From the NCBI GenBank assembly GCA_964459305.1, contig CAYWNA010000219.1, positions 1-22,554 on the forward strand: a stretch of DNA of 22,554 bases, given 5' to 3'. Below, piece by piece: positions 17,401 through 22,554 of this stretch. How positions within the stretch are numbered: position 1 is the first letter of the stretch; every line of letters begins with the position of its first letter. Both the position numbers and the translations under genes were made by a program. The notes beneath the pieces were generated by a model. That model was not told where the DNA came from. It saw only the letters and a list, made by a program, of their open reading frames with translations, and did not search any database. The stretch is from CAYWNA01 sp964459305. Lineage in GTDB: Bacteria; Planctomycetota; Planctomycetia; Pirellulales; Pirellulaceae.

Positions 17401-17816
17401 CGGACTTCGGCAGCGACGCGTCTTCCTCAAGACCCGGTGACTCATCGCAACTGAACCCGCTGGCGCCTTACTACCTCGTGTACGTTCTGGACGATGGCAC
17501 CGTCCGCTTGAGCTTTGCTCGGCCCAAGGAAGCGATGCTGCTGCTTCGCGATCTGGCGGCGGATCAGCCGAGCGCCTTCGAACGGCTTTGCAACCTGTTC
17601 GATTCGCGGACCTCCGACGGTGCCGACATGAGTCACTACGACGAATTGCTGAAGAAATCGCTCGCCTCGATCGAGCACACGTTCCAGAAGCGGGCTACGG
17701 CGGGGCTGCTTTCCGGCCGTGGCGCGGTGCTTCCCACGATGACCGAAACTCCCAAGGCGGACGGCACCAATTTCGAACTGGTAACCTGGTTGGTGATCTT
17801 GGAGGGGGCACCATGA
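14421..17816 (+). CDS. PLD-nuclease / SNF2-type (SF2) helicase fusion of a restriction or defence operon
   Basis: A 1131-residue protein. Residues ~20-190 form a phospholipase-D-like domain with one H-x-K motif (L-H-G-K-M-Y, H131/K133) followed by L-G-S-S-N-F-T and N-N-I-E-L-N. The helicase core has Walker A D-S-V-G-L-G-K-T (280-287), Walker B D-E-S-H (369-372), S-A-T-P (414-417), a helical insertion at ~570-720, and the C-terminal RecA lobe with I-L-I-F-T-A-F, A-T-D-C-I-S-E-G-Q-N-L-Q and Q-R-F-G-R-I-D-R-I-G (from 846). All core motifs look intact. Such proteins probably translocate on DNA and cleave it. I use the ATG at 14421 because M-P-R-I-x-D-N-I openings are common in related helicases, although it lacks a ribosome site. 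A GTG at 14358 with GGAAGAAG 9 nt upstream is a real alternative, adding 21 residues. First gene of a three-gene operon, with an ATGA overlap to the next. Confidence 0.88.
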   Translation: MPRISDNIDPSYPNQSGLRDNHSRGTVAKFLDEKIGKGSTLSIVSAYFTIYAYDALKPTLDQIEHLDFLFGEPSFVNRLDPDKTQKKSFLIDDDGLQLANQLQQKRVAKECAVWIGRKVDIKTVRKSNLLHGKMYHIATGGVEDAILGSSNFTVHGLGLGATGNNIELNLVVDSNRDRQELKCWFSEIWNDDTLVKDVKDEVIQYLQKLYANQSPQFIYYLTLFHLFRDFLDGTRDLDDALRRLALPDTGIWQALFSFQKDGAKAAINKILNYNGCILADSVGLGKTYTALAVIKYFELRNERVLVLCPKKLRRNWTVYRSNSTLNPFADDRFRFDVLHHTDLSRTGGDSNGIDLRTLNWGAYDLIVIDESHNFRNNKLATQRPGDTEPRRSRYQRLMEDIITSGVRTKVLLLSATPVNNQLADLRNQISFIAGGDVARNEVCDAAFTESLGIPSVKETTRKAQAHFTLWAKKPAGQRKTRELIAAIGGDFFKLLDGLSIARSRRQVSTYYAKEMKELGGFPKRPLPKAIHAPIDLSERFLSFEQLDAEISNLRLALYHPTSFLRDDLPPETRAAYDDKIHGGFTQEGRERILIAMMKVNFLKRLESSVDSFRLTLQRTIDKIDRLEQKIADFEKHLDGNPQLDYDSLTPDQFEDPDFEQDEFTIGGRRRIHLVHLKLPEWLKEVRNDRTQLQYLLEKTQAVAPKRDGKLAELKTLIEAKVRTPTTNRDGEKNRKILIFTAFADTARYLHKHLDAWARTELKIHTSLVCGDGGNAASLGRTDYDDILTNFSPRAKRRADQKTHFPEQTAEIDLLVATDCISEGQNLQDCDLLINYDIHWNPVRIIQRFGRIDRIGSRNDSVQLVNFWPVADLDRYLQVKHRVEARMALVDLSATQTDNLLDPSQLEDLIKGDLLFRDRQLKRLKDEILDLEDFDDTVSLTDFSLDEFRLDLLRYLEANRSELEEAAEGVYAVVRPKPEVPVARPGALFCLRHRPDFGSDASSSRPGDSSQLNPLAPYYLVYVLDDGTVRLSFARPKEAMLLLRDLAADQPSAFERLCNLFDSRTSDGADMSHYDELLKKSLASIEHTFQKRATAGLLSGRGAVLPTMTETPKADGTNFELVTWLVILEGAP

Positions 17817-19006
17817 GCAACGCCATCCTGCCAGCCGACTATGCCGAGTTTCTTTCCGGTGTGAAACAGCGCATCCGGCACGCCCGGAGCACTGCTGTCC
17901 GGGCCGTCAATCGCGAGCTGATCCTGCTCTATTGGGACCTCGGGCGCGCGATTGTCGAAAAGCAACAGACGGCCCGTTGGGGCGACGCCGTGGTGGAACG
18001 CCTCGCCTCCGACCTGCGGGCCGAGTTTCCCGATATGCGCGGGTTTTCGGCCAACAACCTGTGGCTTATGCGGCAGTTCTATTCGGAATACTCCTGCCAA
18101 GACTTTCTTGAACAGCTTGTTCAAGAATTGAAGAAAGCCGGCAAAAACCTTCTGGAACAAGCTGTTCCAGAAACTGGCGTTTCCGAGATCCCGACTTCGC
18201 CGGCTGGGAAATCCCAAGTTCTTGAGCAACCTGTTCAAGAAATGGAGTTTTGGCGACAGCTTGTCGCCAAAATCCCTTGGGGCCATCACATCGAGCTGCT
18301 CAAGAAGGTCAAAGACCCCGACGCCCGCCTGTATTACCTCCGCGCCACTGCCCAGTTCGGCTGGTCGCGGAAAGTCCTGCTCAACCAGATCAAAGCCAAA
18401 GCCTACGAGCGGGCCATGCAGGAGAAAAAGACCCACAACTTCGCCCTCGCCCTGCCCGAACACCTCGCCGAGCAGGCGGACGAAATGATGAAAAGCCGCT
18501 ACAACCTCGAATTCCTCGGGATCGGTCGGGCGATGAGGGAACGCGACCTGGAAAACCGGCTCATCGAACATCTGCAGCAGTTCATCCTCGAACTGGGCTA
18601 CGGATTCTGTTTCGTCGGCCGCCAATATCGGCTCGCCCTTCGGCGGAAAGAGTACTTCGTCGATCTCCTGTTCTATCACCGTTTCCTCAAGGCCCTCGTG
18701 GCATTTGACCTGAAACTCGGTTCGTTTGAACCCGAACACGCCGGGAAAATGGACTTCTACCTGAACCTCCTGAACGACAGGGAGCGAGGCCCGGACGACC
18801 AGCCGTCGATCGGCATCATTTTGTGCGCCGAGAAGTACGACATCGAGGTCGAGTACGCGCTCAAGACCAAAACGAACCCGATCGGCGTGGCCGAATATCA
18901 GCTTCAGCCGCGGCTGCCCGCCGAGTTCAAAGGAAAACTCCCCACGGCCCGGCAACTCTCGGACGCCGTCCGCCGCGCACTCCCCGCAGCCAAGGAGACA
19001 CCCTGA
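17813..19006 (+). CDS. DUF1016 / YhcG-type PD-(D/E)XK nuclease-domain protein with a palindrome-derived insert
   Basis: A 397-residue protein. The DUF1016 N-terminal helical domain (residues ~8-95) carries N-R-E-L-I-L-L-Y-W-D-L-G-R-A-I and F-S-A-N-N-L-W-L-M-R-Q-F-Y. A variable insert occupies ~96-154. The conserved C-terminal part starts at I-P-W-G-H-H (154-159) and includes W-S-R-K-V-L-L and the nuclease core Y-F-V-D-L-L-F-Y-H (D284) and A-F-D-L-K-L-G (D299, K301), with A-G-K-M-D-F-Y after it. The core has D in place of the more usual E in E-x-K, which I believe occurs in this family. The start overlaps the helicase stop by 4 nt (ATGA) with GGAGGGGG upstream, so translation is coupled. DUF1016 genes are often seen in restriction-modification loci. 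The insert consists of four DNA palindromes that encode a repeated peptide. Confidence 0.9.
   Translation: MSNAILPADYAEFLSGVKQRIRHARSTAVRAVNRELILLYWDLGRAIVEKQQTARWGDAVVERLASDLRAEFPDMRGFSANNLWLMRQFYSEYSCQDFLEQLVQELKKAGKNLLEQAVPETGVSEIPTSPAGKSQVLEQPVQEMEFWRQLVAKIPWGHHIELLKKVKDPDARLYYLRATAQFGWSRKVLLNQIKAKAYERAMQEKKTHNFALALPEHLAEQADEMMKSRYNLEFLGIGRAMRERDLENRLIEHLQQFILELGYGFCFVGRQYRLALRRKEYFVDLLFYHRFLKALVAFDLKLGSFEPEHAGKMDFYLNLLNDRERGPDDQPSIGIILCAEKYDIEVEYALKTKTNPIGVAEYQLQPRLPAEFKGKLPTARQLSDAVRRALPAAKETP
18105..18272. repeat. Four consecutive palindromes inside the DUF1016 gene
   Basis: P1 at 18105-18127 has 10-nt arms TTCTTGAACA / TGTTCAAGAA around a 3-nt centre. P2 at 18150-18172 has arms TTCTGGAACA / TGTTCCAGAA. 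P3 at 18219-18241 has TTCTTGAGCA / TGTTCAAGAA, with one G:T-type mismatch. P4 at 18248-18272 has 11-nt arms TTTTGGCGACA / TGTCGCCAAAA. All share the ACA-nnn-TGT core, and their centres (18115, 18160, 18229, 18259) are 45, 69 and 30 nt apart, all multiples of three. All are therefore read in one phase: F-L-E-Q-L-V-Q-E, L-L-E-Q-A-V-P-E, V-L-E-Q-P-V-Q-E, F-W-R-Q-L-V-A-K. The arms of P4 differ in sequence from P1-P3 but keep the pairing, which points to selection or a mechanism acting on the palindrome itself. Confidence 0.95.
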
Positions 19007-19011
19007 ATCCC

Positions 19012-22000
19012 ATGCCTGATATCCGAGACTCCATCCAGTCTGCCCTAACATCGATCGCAAGCGTGCCTTTTCGCGAGTCAGCAACGAACCTCCTGTCCGT
19101 GCTCGGCTACAACAGCGACCGAACCGTCGATCTGGGCGGATCCGATCCGGAACGATTCATCGAGTTCGTCCAATCCAATTCGTCCGCCGGCGCGTTCAAT
19201 CTGCAGAAAGCCCTTTGCAGCGATTGGAAATCGGCCGATCTACTGTTTCAACTCACAGACCAGGAACTTTCCAAGCTATCGGGCCAGCTCAGTTTGTTCG
19301 AAGAGCACGAGATCCAAGCCGGCTTGCTGCAATCCTATCTCTTTTTTGCCATCGACCTGACGGGAGATCGCTATGCGCGGGGCAAACTGACGGACATCGC
19401 CCGGCAGATCAACCGCGTCTTTCCGATGCCGGTGATGGTACTGTTGAAACACAAATCCAACAAGCTGCCCGTCCTGTCGATCGCCGTGATCAACCGTCGT
19501 CAACACAAACGTGACGCGTCGAAAGACGTGCTGGGCAGAGTCACCATCATTCGAGATATCTCACTGGCCCATCCGCATCGCGGTCACCTGGACATCCTCG
19601 CGTCGTTCGCGTTTGAAAATCTCATGCACCCGCAGCGATTGCCAATCAACAGCTTCGACGCCCTGCACGCTGCCTGGGAAGAGATTTTCAATGTCGAACT
19701 GCTCAACAAACGATTCTATCGCGAACTGGCGAACTGGTATTTCTGGGCGCTGCCACAAGTTGAATTCCCAGCTGGCGCGGAGCCTGACGCCGAAAAACGC
19801 CGGGCAACCTCACTGATCCGGCTGCTCACCCGCTTGATCTTCTGCTGGTTCCTGAAAGAAAAGGGCTTGATCCCCGACAAGCTATTCGAGGAACCGGAAC
19901 TGCGCGACATCCTGTCCGAACTGAGTCCCGAGTCATGCAGCTACTACCAGGGCATTCTGCAAAACCTGTTCTTTGCCACACTGAATCAGAAGATGGGCAA
20001 AGATAACAAGGGAAAGCCGTTTCGGACCTTTGCCAAAGACGAAGGCTTCAAGAAGAACCGCTCAACCTACGGCGTCGGCAATCTGTTCCGCTACGAAGAG
20101 CACTTTCAGGAGGCTGATGCGGCGCTGGCCCATTTCGACGACATCCCGTTCCTGAACGGCGGACTGTTTGAGTGCCTCGACCGTACGGACGCCGAGACGA
20201 ACGAGGAGATTTATGTAGATGGCTTCTCGCGGGACAAGAACAACCGGACACACGTTCCGAACTTGCTGTTTTTTGACAACGAAAAGACTGGTATCGATTT
20301 GTCCGATGCATACGGCCAGCGTTCGCGTCGCAACGAGAAAGTGCGCGGGCTGCTGCGAATTCTGAGTTCGTATAAGTTTACGATCGTTGAAAACACGCCG
20401 ATCGACCAGGAAATCGCCCTCGATCCAGAACTGTTGGGCAAAGTCTTCGAAAATCTGCTCGCCTCCTACAACGAGGAGACGAAAACTACGGCCCGCAAGC
20501 AAACCGGCTCCTTTTACACGCCGCGTCCCATCGTCGAATACATGGTTGACGAGTCCCTCAAGGTTCACTTGACCACAGCCCTGACGCGTTCCGGCATGAG
20601 CCAAGCAAAAGCCGCATCCGGCCTCGAAGTGCTTTTTGCCTATACCGAGCAAAACCATCCGTTTACCGATGCGCAGGTCGACGTCCTACTCGACGCGATC
20701 CACACGTGCAAGATTCTCGATCCGGCGTGCGGCTCAGGCGCGTTTCCGATGGGTATTCTGCAAAAGCTGGTGTACATCATTCACAAGCTCGACTCGGACA
20801 ACGTTAAGTGGAAGCAACTACAGATTGACAAGGCCAACGAGATACCCGATCGCTCGTCCCGCGATGTTGCCATCGCGGCCATTGAACGCGATTTCGCAGA
20901 AAACGAAGACGATTATGGCCGCAAGTTATACCTGATTGAGAACTGCCTTTACGGCGTCGACGTTCAGCCCATCGCGGTCCAGATTTCGAAGCTCCGTTTC
21001 TTTATTTCCCTTGTTTGCGATCAGAAAGTCAACCGCCGAAAGAGAGACAATTACGGCATCCAGCCACTGCCGAATCTCGAAACGAAGTTTGTTGCAGCCA
21101 ACACCCTCATCGGTCTGAAAAAGGACGAACAACTGGAACTCTTTGCTAGTGCCAAAACGAAGAAGCTCGAAGGTGAACTTCAGCAGGTACGCCACGATCA
21201 CTTTATGCCAACCACTCGTCAGCGCAAACTCGCACTGGAAAAGCGTGACTACAAACTGCGCAGCCAGATGGCGAAGGAACTCGTGCAAACGGCATTTGCT
21301 GATCAGACGACCAGTCGCAAGCTCGCCAAGTGGGACCCGTATGACCCGCAACAGTCTGCCCCCTTCTTCGAACCGTTGTGGATGTTCGATCGCTCGCTCG
21401 CCGATGGTTTCGATGTCGTTATTGGGAACCGTACTTTAAGGAGAATGACGACAAGGAGAGGTTCAATGGGCTGCGCGGCCTCGAATGCTATCAAGGCAAG
21501 ATGGATGTTTGGTACCTCTTTGCTGATGTTGGGCTCACTTTTCTAAAGCAGGGTGGAGTGCTGAGCTTCATTGCCACAAACAACTGGGTGACCAATGCAG
21601 GGGCATCCAAGATAAGGAATAAGATCATTCGCACGTCACGCCTGCTGAGTTTAATCGACTTCCAGGACTACATGGTCTTTGAGTCGTCAAGCATTCAAAC
21701 GATGGTGATGGTCTTGAAGAAGTGCGAAACCCCGCAACGCTACGCAGCGTCCGTTTCGAAGGCCAATGGGGACTTTTCCAAAAAGGACATCGCAGATCTC
21801 AGGCCTGGAGAGCGCGGCAACATTGCGAACCTGGAAACGTTTAATGTGACAATCGAGAGGGAGAGTAGCCTCGACAAGCCTCTTCTTTTCAAATCAGGAA
21901 AGAACGCGGCGATTCTGGATCGCATATCTGCTCACGCTGACACTCACCTTACTAAGCGGGAAATCGCCCAGGGCATTGTCCCGAACCCCGATCGAATCAA

Positions 22001-22511
22001 CTCGCGAAACATTAAGACGTTTGGCGAAGGAGTTGCCGAGCGAAGAGGCATCCAAGTCGGAGACGGAGTTTTCGTTCTTACCGCTGAGGAAGCAGCGCTC
22101 ATCCATCGTGACGAGCGCAAATATCTCAAGACGCTCTATGAGCCTGTTCACATAGCCAAATACAAGAAGCGAGACAGTGGACTGAAGATTCTCTACGCCA
22201 AGCGCGGTTTGTTCGGTCCAAAGAAGTCGCCGTCCATTCTCAGCCACTTGAAGAGATATAGGGAGGTCATGGAAGCGAGGCGTGAAAACCGAAATGGTCG
22301 GATCGAGTATTTCAATCTTCATTGGCCGCGAGACGAATCCGTGTTCCGTGCCGGAGAGAAGATCTTGGCACCACGCAAGTGTGCCGAGCCAACGTTTTTC
22401 TACACGCGGGACGCGGCCTACGTAATGCTCGCGATCAATGTAATTCAGACGACAAGACTGGACATGCGTTATTTGTCCGCAGTTCTCAACCTGAACTTCC
22501 GCAATTATTGA
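19012..22511 (+). pseudogene. Eco57I/type IIG-like N6-adenine DNA methyltransferase, frameshifted at the NPPY motif
   Basis: The start ATG at 19012 lies 5 nt after the DUF1016 stop; AAGGAG is present but 14 nt upstream, so expression may depend on coupling. The first frame (to 21546) has an N-terminal domain (~1-200), a helical region, then G-S-F-Y-T-P-R-P-I-V-E-Y-M and SAM motif I I-L-D-P-A-C-G-S-G-A-F (568-578), and reaches F-D-V-V-I-G-N (800-806). There the frame changes: coding resumes at 21432 as Y-F-K-E-N-D-D-K-E-R-F and continues D-V-W-Y-L-F-A-D-V-G-L, L-K-Q-G-G-V-L-S-F-I-A-T-N-N-W. A TaqI-like specificity region runs to 22511. Adding 4 nt at 21430 would restore both frame and N-P-P-Y. 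As written, the product is a truncated methylase without its catalytic motif, plus an untranslated specificity domain. The end (L-S-A-V-L-N-L-N-F-R-N-Y) also looks early for the family. Confidence 0.85.
21427..21434 (+). other. Frameshift site in the methyltransferase catalytic motif
   Basis: The bases AAC-CG-TAC join the end of I-G-N to the Y of Y-F-K-E. A motif AAC-CCn-CCG-TAC (N-P-P-Y) needs four more bases. A single missing base would give N-P-Y, which is not the family motif. There is no homopolymer or short tandem repeat here that would suggest a phase-variable tract. Confidence 0.8.
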
Positions 22512-22554
22512 CCATGAGAAATGAGGGGGTTCCCTGTAAACTTCGCGTTGCTTA

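Noticed and set aside
18105..18272. Palindromes read as transcription terminators or a CRISPR array
   Set aside because: They lie within a conserved coding frame, lack a run of T after the hairpins, have spacers of irregular length, and the units are palindromes rather than identical direct repeats.
17636..19084. Long minus-strand open frame of 482 codons
   Set aside because: It is antisense to the DUF1016 gene, whose frame has conserved domains, a good ribosome site and an ATGA overlap.
21420..21445. Programmed ribosomal frameshift joining the two methylase frames
   Set aside because: There is no slippery heptamer. A simple slip would not recreate N-P-P-Y; a missing 4-nt segment explains both the frame and the lost motif.
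14421..22511. A BREX or DISARM locus
   Set aside because: No PglZ, BrxC/PglY, BrxL or DrmB-like protein is present; only a helicase, a DUF1016 protein and a methylase are visible.

Overview
The window looks like a planctomycete chromosome, most likely Pirellulales-like. This rests on the gene families (secreted DUF1680/GH127 and GH51-like enzymes, and Tat-exported Gfo/Idh/MocA and xylose-isomerase-like proteins) and on an inverted repeat of a type I recall from planctomycete intergenic regions. No rRNA, tRNA or marker gene is present, so the assignment is inference.

Left two thirds (1-13907, all minus strand, transcribed right to left): a secreted and periplasmic carbohydrate-processing cluster. 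In transcription order it holds a 40-codon signal-peptide remnant, a GH51-like arabinofuranosidase-like enzyme, a Tat-exported Gfo/Idh/MocA oxidoreductase, a broken sugar isomerase/epimerase-like gene, a Tat-exported xylose-isomerase-like TIM-barrel protein, a truncated binding-module leader, a 1333-residue secreted multidomain protein with a putative glycosidase barrel, a shortened Tat-exported protein, a GH127 beta-L-arabinofuranosidase with all its zinc/cysteine catalytic residues, and the start of an M14 zinc carboxypeptidase that runs off the left edge. Together they suggest export of enzymes that remove arabinofuranosyl groups from a polymer, followed by redox and isomerase chemistry on the released sugars outside the cytoplasm. 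A hairpin-forming inverted repeat lies between the peptidase and GH127 genes.

Junction (13908-14420): no intact gene. It holds a short 3' relic of a minus-strand gene and the upstream region of the plus-strand operon.

Right third (14421-22511, plus strand): a tight three-gene operon resembling a restriction or phage-defence locus. It comprises a PLD-nuclease/SNF2-type helicase, a DUF1016 (YhcG-type) PD-(D/E)XK nuclease joined by an ATGA overlap, and, 5 nt later, an Eco57I/type IIG-like adenine methyltransferase. The methyltransferase is frameshifted exactly at its catalytic N-P-P-Y motif. The DUF1016 gene carries four consecutive palindromes of a common design, all in the same codon phase, which encode a repeated L-E-Q-x-V-Q-E-like peptide.

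A theme across the window is genes shortened by deletion: two genes that appear to lack their centres, two or three leader-only remnants, one 3' relic, and a methylase apparently missing 4 nt. The most unusual items are the coding palindrome array and the frameshifted defence operon.
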